From the NCBI GenBank assembly GCA_001414345.1, contig LLCB01000063.1, positions 156,056-220,055 on the forward strand: a DNA stretch of 64,000 nt, in the 5' to 3' direction. This document shows, one piece after another, positions 49,384 through 62,138 of the stretch; position 1 is the first letter of the stretch, and the number at the start of each line of letters is the position of its first letter. The notes beneath the pieces are model-generated. The model worked only from the letters and a program-made list of their open reading frames with translations, made no database searches and was not told the origin of the DNA. Both the position numbers and the translations under genes were made by a program. This DNA comes from Hymenoscyphus infarciens. Its lineage: Eukaryota > Ascomycota > Leotiomycetes > Helotiales > Helotiaceae.

Positions 49384-52300
49384 AAGTTAGTTAAAATAAA
49401 TAACTTATTAAAAATTTAATTTAATAAAAGTATTAAAGGTTTATACTTAGATAATACTAAGAAATTTAAGTCTAATAAGTAGGATATATATATTAAAGAC
49501 TAAGGTATTATATATAACTATACTAGTCTATATAGTCTAGAGTAGAACGGTATTATAGAAAGACTTAATTAATATTTAATAGAACATATAATTACTATAT
49601 ATTTAGAAAAATCTATACCACTTTACCTCTAGCCTTATATAGCTTATTCTATTATATATATAAAGAATTAGATATATAATAGTACTATAAAATCTATATT
49701 ATATAAAGACATATTTAGTATAAGTCTAGATATATTATATATAAGTACTCTTAGATCTCTTTATTATATTTTAATATTAAAAGAAATACTAGTAAGAGCT
49801 AAAAATACTAAAGGAAAACTAGCTAATAAATTATATAAAGGAATATTAGTAGGCTAAGAGTCTTCTAATAACTTTCTTATATATATACTAGAACTTAGGA
49901 AAGTTATTAATATAAGAGATATTATAATAAAAGAAAATCTTATATATAAAGACGAATTTATTATAGAAGAAAACTACTCTATACTCTTAGAAGAAGAGTC
50001 TATAAATTAGGATTATTTATAAGAAATAACTAGTTATATGAATACACGTCTAGAGAGTAATAGTCCTACTCTTATAGAATATAAGGAGTTAAGTAATAAT
50101 AATAACGACGACCTAAACGACGAGACATATATAGATGACGTCGACGAATTAGAATAAGATAATATTATAAAGCTAGGCTCTAATATAAACCTTAGACTAA
50201 GAGGTAGACGCGTTAATCCTATAGAAAGGGATATAGACGTGTTAGAAATCGACAAGCTTTAAGTACTAATAGTGATATATCACTATGTATTACTTGCTTA
50301 TTTAAACTCTAAAATAGAAGATACTAGTACTAAAAAGGTTATTATTAATAAAATACCTAATACTACTATTCTAGAGCCTAAAAGCTATAAAGAAGTTATA
50401 AGCGATATTAATCCTTATAAAGACTACTAGATTAGATCTATATAAAAGGAATTAAATACTCTTATAAGTAATAAAACGGAGAATATTATTACTAGTAATA
50501 ATACTAGTAAAAACGCTAAGCTTATTAAGATAAGATAGGTTTATAAACTAAAAGAATCTAATAATATAATAGAATTTAAATCGCGATTTATAGTTAAAGG
50601 TTTTAAACAGTTATATAAAAGAGACTATATAAACTCTTTTATAGGAGTTATTAAGTAAATAAGCTAGAAAGTCTTATTCGCCCTAGTACTATTATATAAC
50701 TTTATAATATAGAAAATCAACATAGTTTCAGCCTTTATATAAAAGGACATAGATATAGAAAGACTAAATATCACCCCTCTAAAAGGAATAAACGAATACC
50801 TACATATCTCTAGATTACGTAATAACACGTCAGAAAACATAAAAACCCCTCTTAACTAAATCGTATATTTAGAACTCCTAAAAGCCCTCTATAGATTAAA
50901 ATAATCAGCTAGAATCTAGTTTACTATACTAGTTACTATACTTTTAGAACTAAGCTTTAAAGCACTAAGTACTAATTTATATATATATATAAATCGTTCT
51001 ACTAGTATATATATATATATATATATAAACAACTTAGTAATAATTAGACCTATAAAAGAACTTATTAAAAGTCTTATTAATAAACTTAAAAAACACTTTA
51101 ATATTAAAGACTTAGGTTCTATTAAAGACTACCTAGGCGTAGATATTATTAAAGAAACTAAACAACTAAAACTAAGCTAAGAAAAATATATATCTAAAGT
51201 ATTAGATAAGTATAATCTCTTTAATTATAATCTTATCTATATACTAATAGATTCTAAAATTAAATTAATACTAAATCTACTTTAAGCTAGTCTAGAAGAT
51301 ACTAGACTATTTCAAGTAATAATCAGCTATCTACTATATATCTTTATTTATACTAGACTAGACATCACCTATACTACTATTATACTATTAAGATATATAT
51401 CAAACCCTTCTAAAGAACACTTTATAGCAGCTAAGCATATATTAAGATATCTAAAAACAACTATTCACTATTATATTATATATATAATAAAAGACATATC
51501 TAGCTATTTCATAAGCAGCTTTTATAACTCCGATTACACTAGCGATATTAATAGCACTAAATCAACTATTAAATATATTTTTTACTTATCTAGAGGGCTA
51601 ATTACATAGCGTTCTAAGTAACAAAGTATTATAGCTTAATCTATAACTAAAGCTAAATATATAGCTATAAATATAGCCTTAAAAGAATCTGTCTATATAA
51701 TAGCCTTAGTTAAAGAACTAGGCTTTTATAAATAAAAGAAACTCGGTTTATATACCGATAATAAAGAAGCTCTATAATTAGGCTATAACCCTATATATTA
51801 CAAAAGAATAAAGTATATAGCTATTAAATACTACTATATAAGGGACTTATTAGTTAAAGGAACTATAGATCTAATATATATAAAATTAATAGATTAAAAA
51901 GTAGATAGCTTTACTAAAGTACTTAATAAAATAAAATTCTAATAATTCCTTATATAATTAGGAATAATAAGTTACGTACTAATATACGAAAACTAAAAAT
52001 TAACACTCTTAACTAACGCGTCGAAATAAATTAAATAGAAGTACTTATTAAGAGAGCGTGTTAGTATATAATAAGCACTTATACTAGTACTTAATTATAC
52101 TAGTATAGTATAATATCTCTGATATCTCTAGATCGACGATGCGTAGCCTAGATAAACAGTACCTAATACGGATTACTAGTATCCGATAGACTAAATACTA
52201 TCTAACGGACTAAATACTATCTAAGTATATAGATTAATACTATCCGACGGACTAAATACTATTCGACAGACTAAATACTATCTGACAGACTGAATACTAT

Positions 52301-53039
52301 CCGAGTGTACGGATTAACACTATTTAACGGATTAGTTATATCTGTAGTTTTAGACTTAGGACTATACTAGTATTAGACTAGAAAGGCTGGCTATAGCCTA
52401 CATATATATATAGAGTAGATAGCTTCTTAGTTTTTCATTTAAGTTAATTAATTCTTTTTCACCTTTCACTTCTTACGTAATCTATTGTTGCTTTGTGAAC
52501 TGTGACCATTTCAAGACGTGATCAGGCGTATATTACGTAGCTACACTACTCTTATATAACATGCCCTGGTTCGTCGAATGCCCGAGTCCTGCTTCCATCA
52601 ATTCCATCAATTCCACCGATTCCACCGATTCTACCAATTCCACCAATTCCATCGATTATTCCACCGACCTAAATGACGTCATCCATGTATATATGCCACG
52701 CTGTGATTAGTTGTATCGGTCGGTCGGTCGGTCGGTCGGTCGGTAACTATAAGGCACGCACGTTAGTTCAGGAAGTAAGAGTGGAAACAGTACGTACTGT
52801 AAAAGCGACAGCGATGACGTAGATGACAAATTCGATGCTTCTGATTCGCTCTGCCGAAAGTCCGACCGTGAAATATGCCTTAAAAAGAAGGGGTATGTTA
52901 TTATTATTCGACGACGTAGAATTGACCGGGGTAGCGAACGCGACGAATACGACGTCGATTACAATGCCGACTAGCGGCCCGATGCCGAGTAAGGTATACG
53001 ATGGGATAGCGATATTAATAGATGGTTATCGTCGTCGTT

Positions 53040-53125
53040 GTCCGAAGTCGAAGTGTCGAAGTCGAAGTGTCGAAGTCGAAGTGTCGAAGTCTCGAAGTCG
53101 AAGTCGAAGTCGAAGTCGAAGGTGG
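53040..53125. repeat. (TCGAAG)n hexanucleotide run in TA-element core
   Basis: TCGAAGTCGAAGTG-type units. The same position holds homologous runs in 40,690-40,780, 48,755-48,800 and 35,670-35,710, with different unit numbers. Confidence 0.85.
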
Positions 53126-55029
53126 GGGTGGTCTGTGCGCTAGGTCTTGGCGGTTACGTAGCTAGTTGTACGTAGCGCACCGTGTTCGGCAAGAGCGACC
53201 CTGGCACGAAAGCCACGCCCCACCAGGTGACCCACTTTTGTCACGTGACTTACTAAAACCTATACGCTAGTAGCCCTAAATTTAAGGATTATTAATATAT
53301 ACTTACTAATTAAAGTTAATATGTAAAAAGCCGCTTAAATTGCCTTTAAAAAAAAAACACTCTCTCTAGACTTTTTATTTTTTCTTCTAAGTACTTTATT
53401 TTAGACATGTTTTTTAAACTAAGTTAAGTACTAGATTATAAGTTAGTTTATAATTTTAAATCATTTTATAAATCGGTTTCTTACCTTAAATCGTTTTATA
53501 AATCGGCTTAAATTACTTTAAATCGTTTTATAAATCGGTTTCTTACTTTGAATCGTTTTATAAATCGGCTTAAATTACTTTAAATCGTTTTATAAATCGG
53601 TTTCTTACTTTGAATCGTTTTATGAATCGGTTTCTTACTTAAAATCGTTTTATAAAACGTATTAGAGCTACTTTAAGAGATAACTAATATCTTGAACCGG
53701 TATTAAACCGGTATTAAACCGGTATTAAGTCTAAGTTAATACTAGCTCAAAACCCTAGTAGAGGGTATGTAAGTATAAAGAACTTATTCTCTAATCTTAT
53801 AGACAAGTCTAAAAGATAAGAGTCTAAAGAAGAAGAAGCTTTTATAAGCTCTATACCTTATAAGAACTATAAAGGAAAGAAGCTTTATAAGAAAAGGAAA
53901 ATACTATACCTATTATAAATAGGCTATATACTTTATAAATAAGTATTACTACCTTAATCTATAAAAAGCACCTAAAGGCTTCGTATTTAAAAAGGGTATA
54001 TTTAGAGCTAGCTCTAATAAAGAAAGAGAAGAAAAGAGCTTATCTTAAGATAAAAGAGATATAAATGTTAATATTATATTTACTAACCTTAATTATAATA
54101 ATACTTAAGTTATTAATAATAGAGAAGATAATATTAGCCTAGATAATCTAGACTTTAAGGTAAATAATACTAAAAATAAAAACTCTATAAACTCTAATAC
54201 TAATACTAGTATAGATACCTTTAACTCCTTATTAAATACTAGATAAGCTAAATAAGTTCTTATTACTACTACCTCTAACTCTATAGATAATAAATCTAAT
54301 TTTATACTAGACACTACTACTATAAAACATATAATATATAATAAGCTCTATTTTATAGATTATAAGCCTAGTAATAAACTAGTTAAGTAGAGTAGAGTAA
54401 AAACAATTAGTATTAAGAGAGTTAGTTCTATTTATATTAGGTTTAAAGTGTAAGAATAGTCACGTGATAAAGCAGTCAGGGAGTGAACATGTATGAATTG
54501 TATATATATATGAATGTGTAGGTATATATATGTGTTCAGGTCTTTTCAGTGTTCTAAAGGCCTCCTTATATAGACCGAAGGCTTAGCAGTCTTAGTGTAC
54601 GGAACTAGGTGTGGAATTAGGTCTATAGTATATAATATCTACTAAGGTGGTGGACTTATACTAATCTAGCGATTTCTTTATACTTTTAGGATAAAGAGCT
54701 AAAATAAAGGATCCTTTGTTTTAGGTCTACATATCGACGCGTTGCTCTAGAGCGCCTTTGACACGTTATAGACGCGCGGTTATATAACATACTTATTAGG
54801 CTTACTAAATAGGCCTATATAAGATCAAGCACGTAATCCTAGGTAGCCTATAGCGTAAGTTATAAATTATTTATAATAATTTTATTATTTTAGACTTAAA
54901 TGCTTTAAATTCTTAACTTACTAATCTTATATTATTATATATATTATATCCCTCTATAAGGTAGATATATACGTTAAGTATTATATCTATCTTATATTAT
55001 TATATATATTTTTAGCTATCTTTAAGATT

Positions 55030-58000
55030 AAGACTTTTAATAAATATATTATACTTAGTCTTATTTAAGCCTTTTGTAAAGCCGTCGGCTATATCGTCTT
55101 TTGTACTAATATGTACTAGTGTTATTTGACTACTATCTATTATATCTTTTATAAAGTGATATGTAATATTAATATTCTTTGTTCTCTTATGAAACTTAGG
55201 ATTATTAGCTAGTTTCTGAGCTGATTTACTATTAGTTAGAAGAGTAGGTATAGTAGTAGTATTATTAGTTATAAGTTTATTAAAGTAGTCTACTAGGTTA
55301 TTTAAGTAGAGTACTTCTTTAACTACTTCTTTATAAGCTATATATTCGGCTTTATAGCTAGATATAGTAACAGTTTTCTGTAATATAGTATTCTAGCTAA
55401 TAATATAGTTATTTATATATATGATATAGCTGCTAGTGCTTTTTTAACTTATAATATAACCTCTCTAATCTGTATTAGTAAAGGCTTTTAGGTCTAGTCT
55501 ATTATCTATAGTATTATAGTATAGCCCTAGAGTAGGCTTATAATTTAGATATTTCCATATCCTTTCTAAAGCTCTAAAGTGAGCTATACTAGGATTAGAT
55601 ATAAATCTAGTATATCTATTAACTATAAAAGTAATATTAGGTCTAGTTTTAGTACTTAGGTATATTAAAGACTCTACTTCTTGTTAATAGGTAGTAATAT
55701 CGTCTTTAGTAGCTTAGTCTTCGTTTTTATTTAAGTATAAGCCTAGTTCTATAGGTATAGATATAAGAGTCAGTTTATCTTTATTAAATTTAGTCTTAAT
55801 ATTAGCTAGATATTTATTTTAATTTATAGTAAGTGTTTAATTACTAATATCATACTTTATTTCTATTTCTAAGAACTAGTTTATAAGGCCTAAATACTAT
55901 ATTTTTAGGACCTTACTTATATTAGATATAATATTATCTATGTCTTTCTTATTAGGTCTAGTTATTATTAAGTTATCTATATAGTATATAATAATAACTT
56001 TAGTAATTCTATTAATAAAAATGCCTTAGTTATATAGTAAGACTATAAAGCCTAGCTTAGAATAAATATCTAATAGATATTTATACTATAGCCTAGGTAA
56101 TTATTTTAGCCTATATAAGGCCTTATTAAGTGTATAAACCTTATTATCTACTTTAAAGCTTATAGGTTATATAATATAGATATCTTTATCTATATTAGTA
56201 TATATAAATAGGTTTTTAATATTATATTAATATAAATGTTATTTGTTTATTATAGCTAGTAGAAATACTAGTCTATATGTCTTAGGTCTATATATAGTAG
56301 AGAACGTTTCTAAGTAATTAATACCTAAAACTTAATTAAATCCTTATACTACCTATCTAGCTTTATATTTTATAATATTATTATTAAAGTTAGTTTTAAT
56401 TTTATATATCTACCTACTTTTTAAAGGTATTCTATTACTAGGTAAGTCTACTAGATCTTAAGTATTTTATAACTCTAGTTTGTCTACTTCTAGTTTTATA
56501 GTATAAAGCTATTTAGTACTATTAATATTAGATATAGCCTCTTTATAATTAGTAGGCTTATTATTAATATTAGCTACTAGAGCTAGCTTGTCTATATTAT
56601 CTATATTATATAGATTATTTAGTTTATTAGATTTAGGCTCATTTATTTTAAGACTATTAAGTTTAGTATTATTCACGTCTAGTTCTTCTAAGTTACTAGT
56701 CGTAGTTAATATATCTTTATTAGACTTATTAATATCTATATTATTAGTCTTAATATTATTTATGCTAAAATTGCTAAGATTAGATACGTAATTAGATGCG
56801 TTTTTAATTCTAATCTTATTTATATCTAATCCTTTTAGATTAGAGTTCCTTCTATCTTCTAGTAGGCTAGTATCTATATAATTACTATTATTTATTATAT
56901 CTCTTATAGTATCTAAAAACTTATTTTCTATTATATATACGTCTTTAACCTAAATAGGTTTTTTAAGTATAATATTATAGAGCTTATATAAGTTTTCATT
57001 AAAGCCTATTAGTATAGCTTTATTAGCTTTTTTATCTAGCTTTTTAATACTATTTTATTTATTCTTATAATAAGCTATAGAACTAAATATCTTTATATTA
57101 CTTATATAAGGTTATTCCTTATATTTAAGTTTATAAGGAGTTTTATAGTCTAATTTAGAGTAAGGTGTTCTATTATATAGATAAGTAGCTGTTAATACAG
57201 CTTCTCTCTAAAATATAAAGAGTAAGTTAGCCTAATATAAAAGATATCTAGCTTTATTAAGTATAGTACGATTTATTCTCTCTACTAAACTATTAGGTTT
57301 AGGAGTATAAATAGATAATAATTGATATATTATTCTATGTTCCTTTAAATAGGTATTAAATTTATTATTAACAAATTCAATACTATTATCTATACTAAAT
57401 ATTCTTATATGCTTATTATTTATATTATTTTCTTTTTTATTCTTAAATTCTTTAAAAGCTATAAAGGCCTTACTTTTATTTCTAAGTAATTTAACTTCTA
57501 AGAACCTAGAGTGCTTATCTAGAAAGGTTATAAAGTATTTATAGTTATTATAAGTATTAGGTTTTATAGGACTATATAGATTACTACTAACTTTTTCTAA
57601 TAGACTAAAGACTCTGCTACTTATTAGTTTATTTATCTTATTAGTGAATTTACTTTTAAGATAGTTTTTATAATTAATAATACTATTATCTATATCTTTA
57701 TTAGATATAATATTATTATAACCTTTTATAGTATTAATAATCTTATTTAATACTTATAAACTAATATGTCCTAGTCTATTATATAGGTATAGTTTATCTA
57801 TGTTTTTATACTTTATTATATTAAGTATAGTATTACTTAATATAGTGTTTTTATATCTAAGAGGAATAATATCTAAATAATATAAGTTATTTATCTTATT
57901 ACCTTTAGTTATAAGCTTATTTATTTTATTATCTTTAATATAGTAGTTATTAGAGGTAAATATAGTATAGGAATTTACTAATTTACTTTAAAATTATTAG

Positions 58001-59602
58001 GTTATAGCCTAGCTTAGGTATATATAAACAGTTTTTAAGTATAAAAGACTTAATAATATTATTATCTTTAAACTTAATATAAATAGAATTAACTCTCTTA
58101 ATACTAATTATTTTTACTTTACTTTACTTAACTAGTTTATTACTAGGCTTATAATCTATAAAATAGAGCTTATTATATTTTATATATTTTATAGTAGTAG
58201 TATCTAGTATAAAATTAGATTTATTATTTATAGAGTTAGAGGTAGTAGTAAGAACCTATTTAGCTTATCTAGTATTTAATAAGGAGTTAAAAGTATCTAT
58301 ATTAGTATTAGTATTAGAGTTTATATTTTTATTTTAAGTATTATTTATCTTAAAGTCTAGATTATCTAAGCTAATATTATCTTCTCTATTATTAATAACT
58401 TAAGTGTTATTATAATTAAGGTTAGTAAATATAATATTAACGTTTATATCTCTTTTATCTTAAAATAAGCTCTTTTCTTCTCTTTCTTTATTAGGGCTAG
58501 CTCTAAGTATACCCTTTTTAAATATAAAGCTTTTAAGTGCTTTTTATAGATTAAGGTAGTAATACTTATTTATAAAGTATATAGCCTACTTATAATAGGT
58601 ATAGTATTTCTCTTTTATAATTTTATAAGGCTTCTTTCCTTTATAAGAGTTCTTATAAGAAGTAGAGCTTATAAAAGCTTTTTCTTTTTTAGACTCTTAT
58701 CTTTTAGACTTATTTATAAGATTAAAGAATAAGTTCTTTATAGTATAGGTATTAATATTATTTTATAAGGATTAAGTTATATTAGATATAATATTCTTAT
58801 AATCCTTACTTAGATTATTAAGTACCTAGGCTATAACTACCTATCTAGGTAGTTCTATACCTTTAGTTCTTAATTAATTACTAAGATATTTAATCTTATT
58901 AAAGTATTCTTTTATAAAAGAGAACCTCTCTAAGAAGATATTAAAGAACTCTCTATATAGTATAAATTTAGAAGAGAACCTTTTAGGACTATAGAGGTTC
59001 TTAAGTACGTCCTAAGCTACTTTAGTACTTTACTACTAACTAGTAAGAGTTTTAAGACAAGGTTAAATCTAGTTTAACTCTAACTTAAGGTAATTTAGAC
59101 TAATTCTAAAAGCGTATTTAAGCTAGTTTATAAAATAGATTAAAGTAGTTTAAAATAATTTAAAAACTAGGTTTAATATACTTTAAAACCAACTTAAGAT
59201 AATTTATAGTAGTAAAACTTAACTTATTTTAATAAGTTAAACTAGGTTATAAACTAGGTTAGGTAAGTTAAGTTAGTATTAGATACTAGTTTAACTTAAT
59301 TCTAGACCTGCCTTAAACTAGTAGTAACTTAGTATTAGAGTAGCTTTAAATTAGTACTAAAAAAATTACTAGCAAATATAAAAAAAGACTAGAATTACGT
59401 AATTAGGCGTATATTACATAGCTACACTACTCTTATACAGTATACTCTAGTTTATTGAATACCTAAGTCCTACTTCTACTAATTCTACTAATTCTACTAA
59501 TTCTACTAATTCTACTAATTATTCTACTAATTATTCTATTAAATGTTTCTCTAACTTAAATAACGTTATCCTTATATATATACTATAATATAATTAGTTT
59601 AA

Positions 59603-59638
<36 letters not shown>

Positions 59639-60850
59639 AAACTATAAGGTATATACATTAGTTTAAGAAGTAAGAGTAGAAACAGTATATACTATAAAAG
59701 TAATAGCGATAGTAATAGTAATAGTAATAGTAATAGTAATAATATAGATAATAAATCTAATACTTCTAATTTACTAAGTAACTAATTTAAGGCTTCTTAT
59801 TTACTCTACTAAAAGTCTAACTACTTATAAAATATACTTATATTATCTAATATTATTCTACTACTATTTAATAATATAGAATTAACTAGGGTAATAAATA
59901 TAATAAAGATAACTTAGATTATAATACTAATAAGTAGCCTAATATTATATAAATATAATATAATAGTAATAGATAGTTATTATTATTATTATTATTATTA
60001 AAGTAAAGTATTAAAGTTAAAGATATTAAAGTTAAAGAAGTTAAAGTTAAAGTTAAAGTTAAAAGTAAGAGTAGCTTATATATATACTAAGCCTACTATA
60101 TAGCTAGTTATATATAGTATACTATATTTAGTAAGAGTAACCTTAGTATAAAAGCTATATTCTATTATATAACCTACTTTAGTTATATAACTTACTAAAT
60201 TTATATACTAGTAGCTCTAAATTTAAGAACTACTAGAATATAAAAATTATATAAGGTTTATATATAAAAAGCTACTTAAATTGCTTTTAAAAAAAACCAC
60301 TTTTTTTAGACTTTTTATTTTTTCTTTTAAGTACTTTATTTTAAATATATTTTTTAAACTAAGTTAAAAGCTAGATTATAAATTAGCTTAATTCTTTTAA
60401 ATTAGTTTCTTACTTTAAATTATTTTATAAATTAGCTTAAATTTCCTTAAATTGTTTTATAAATCGGTTTCTTACTTTAAATCGTTTTATAAATTAGCTT
60501 AAATTACTTTAAATTATTTTATAAAATATATTAGAGCTACTTTAATAAATAACTTATATCTTAAACTAGTATTAAACTAGTATTAAGTCTAAGTTAATAC
60601 TAGCTTAAAACCCTAGTAGAGAGTATATAAGTATTATTCTTATCTTAAATTTATAGAAGTAAGCTATCTTCTATAAGTAATATTATATTACTTAATACTT
60701 TATACTCTTATTTAGAGTTATTTTTAATATAAGATATAATTAATTTGATTTATCCTTCTTTAATAAGGAAAGCCTTAGTATATATAGCCTAGACTTTATA
60801 ATTTATAGAGCTCTTAAGCTTCTAAATACTTATATATTTATTATAGAAAA
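55030..60850 (-). pseudogene. Gag-pol remnant of copia-2 copy II
   Basis: Minus strand, order gag (60,850-60,634 and 59,025-58,250), protease (LDTTTIKYIKYNKL-like near 58,200), integrase (57,900-56,950), linker, RT (56,400-55,450, with active site reading YYIDNLI near 55,975) and RNase H (55,450-55,030). Full of stops at former Gln and Trp codons; open runs such as 56,588-56,791 on the plus strand are antisense. Confidence 0.75.
59028..60631 (+). mobile_element. TA-element type 1, copy F (1,604 bp), heavily RIP-mutated
   Basis: It starts CTTTACTACTAACTAGTAAG and ends ..CCCTAGTAGAGAGTATATAA then G, with TA at 59,026-59,027 and 60,632-60,633. The empty site is copia-2 copy I near 41,990. Almost all GC tracts of the core have become AT (TTAG, ATAGTA and TTAAAG runs), showing what the GC-rich copies would look like after full mutation. 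Confidence 0.92.
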
Positions 60851-62138
60851 GTATTACTACTATATAAGAATAGTTATATAATAAAGCAGTTAAGAAGTAA
60901 ATATATAGATATATATATATGTTTAGGTCTTTTTAGTATCCTAAAAGCCTTCTTATATAGACCGAAGGCTTAGTAGTCTTAGTATATAGAACTAGGTATA
61001 GAATTAGGTTTATAGTATATAATATCTACTAAGGTAGTAGACTTATACTAATCTAGTAATTTCTTTATACTTTTAGAATAAAGAGCTAAAATAAAGGATC
61101 TTTTATTTTAGGTTTATATATTAATATATTACTCTAAAGCACCTCTAATATATTATAAATATATAGTTATATAACATACTTATTAGGCTTACTAAATAGG
61201 CCTATATAAGATTAAGTACGTAATCCTAAGTAGCTTATAGTATACGTTATAAATTATTTATACTAATTTTATTATCTTAAACTTAAATACTTTAAATCCT
61301 TAACTTATTAATCTTATATTATTATATATATTATATAAAGATAATAATATTATTAAGTCTTTTATACTTAAAAACTATTTATATATATCTAAGCTAGGCT
61401 ATAACCTAATAAGTTAAAGTAAATTAGTAAATTCCTATATTATATTTATCTCTAATAACTATTATATTAAAGATAATAAAACAAATAAGCTTATAACTAA
61501 AAGTAATAAAATAAATAACTTATATTATTTAGATATTATTTCTCTTAAATATAAAAATACTATATTAAGTAATATTATACTTAATATAATAAAGTATAAA
61601 AATATAGATAAACTATATCTATATAATAGACTAAGATATATTAGTCTATAAGTATTAAATAAGATTATTAATACTATAAAAAGTTATAATAATATTATAT
61701 TTAATAAAGATATAAATAATAGTATTATTAACTATAAAAACTGTCTTAAAAGTAAATTCACTAGTAAGATAAATAGACTAATAAGTAGTAGAGTCTTTAG
61801 TCTATTAGAAAAAGTTAGTAGTAATCTATATAGTCTTATAAAACCTAATACTTATAATAACTATAAATACTTTATAACCTTTCTAGATAAGTACTCTAGG
61901 TTCTTAGAAGTTAAATTACTTAAAAGTAAAAATAAAGCTTTTAAAGAATTTAAAAATAAGAAAGAAAATAATATAAATAATAAGTATATAAGAATATTTA
62001 GTATAGATAATAGTACTAAATTCATTAATAATAAATTTAATACCTATTTAAAGGAATATAGAATAATATATTAATTATTATCTATTTATACTCTTAAACT
62101 TAATAGTTTAATAGAGAGAATAAATTATATTATACTTA

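Larger units (their letters stand above)
46160..52050 (+). pseudogene. Gag-pol remnant of copia-1 copy II
   Basis: Read through stops: gag (46,190-46,980) with a zinc-knuckle relic (IYTYYNKRGYIISKYF), protease LDSSATKHYISNKD near 47,070, pre-integrase and integrase start (47,450-47,795), integrase rest (49,386-49,960), linker (LRLRGRRVNPIE near 50,200), RT (50,480-51,300) and RNase H (51,600-52,000; TKAKYIAINIALKE, DNKEAL). The RT motif YVDD reads YINN near 51,025, from GAC-to-AAC changes. The 92-codon run at 47,507-47,785 is just an undamaged integrase piece. Confidence 0.8.
42628..52513 (+). mobile_element. Copia-1 copy II: Ty1/copia element with both LTRs and two nested TA-elements
   Basis: The LTRs are 42,628-43,082 and 52,059-52,513, each 455 bp. 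A tRNA-primer-like AGAGGTTATAAGC follows the first LTR. The purine tract AAGAGAGCG precedes the second (TGTTAGTATATAATAAG). After removing the nested elements (2,038 and 1,580 bp) it is about 6.3 kb. The 5-bp flanks (ATTGA and AGACG) do not match, so the target duplication is decayed or lost. Confidence 0.9.
42277..53773 (+). mobile_element. TA-element type 1, copy D, split by copia-1 copy II
   Basis: The left part is 42,277-42,627 (start CTTTACTGCTAACCCGCGAG) and the right part 52,514-53,773 (end ..CCCTAGTAGAGGGTATGTAA then G). Together they make 1,611 bp, like the intact copies. TA flanks it (42,275-42,276 and 53,774-53,775), and the empty site is in copia-2 copy II near 58,760 on the other strand. 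The core at 52,520-53,240 is the best preserved of all copies and holds a conserved frame (52,823-53,143). Confidence 0.9.
54449..61335 (-). mobile_element. Copia-2 copy II: full-length, inserted in inverse orientation into copia-2 copy I
   Basis: LTRs are 54,449-54,948 (3') and 60,863-61,335 (5'), flanked by the 5-bp duplication TAAAG (54,444-54,448 and 61,336-61,340). On the minus strand, gag starts near 60,850. The element ends with RNase H (DIADGFTKGLNKTKY near 55,080), a purine tract (AGAGGGA) and the 3' LTR. Without the nested TA-element (59,028-60,631) it is about 5.3 kb. Confidence 0.93.
39685..62138 (+). mobile_element. Copia-2 copy I: outermost element of the nested block
   Basis: 5' LTR 39,685-41,760 (split by copy B), gag start 41,761-42,276, gag and protease 53,774-54,448, pre-integrase and integrase 61,341-62,138. 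The segments line up in order with copia-2 copy II (54,449-61,335, opposite strand) once the inserted elements are removed. The remainder (RT, RNase H, 3' LTR) is interrupted by another TA-element at 62,139 and lies beyond the window or is lost. Confidence 0.85.
41761..62138 (+). pseudogene. Gag-pol remnant of copia-2 copy I
   Basis: Reading the separate parts in order through stop codons gives gag (to 42,276), more gag and a protease (LDTTTTKHI near 54,310), then after 61,341 the pre-integrase motif (LYLYNRLRYISL) and an integrase core (NYKYFITFLDKYSRFLEVKL, then IFSIDNSTKFINNKFNTYLK) to about 62,110. Interrupted by insertions and many stops. Not functional. Confidence 0.75.

Noticed and set aside
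50034..50255. Minus-strand frames at 50,034-50,255 and plus-strand frames at 28,073-28,297 as a conserved gene pair
   Set aside because: Both are antisense to the integrase/RT linker of the two copia-1 copies. Their similarity comes from the element, not from a gene.
42628..52513. A mobile region carrying cargo genes, such as a Starship
   Set aside because: The whole segment is explained by copia-1 plus two TA-elements. No tyrosine recombinase (DUF3435) or cargo gene is seen.
54105..54314. Hydrophobic minus-strand frame as a membrane protein
   Set aside because: It is antisense to the gag/protease region of copia-2 copy I. Hydrophobic antisense frames are expected in A/T-rich coding relics.
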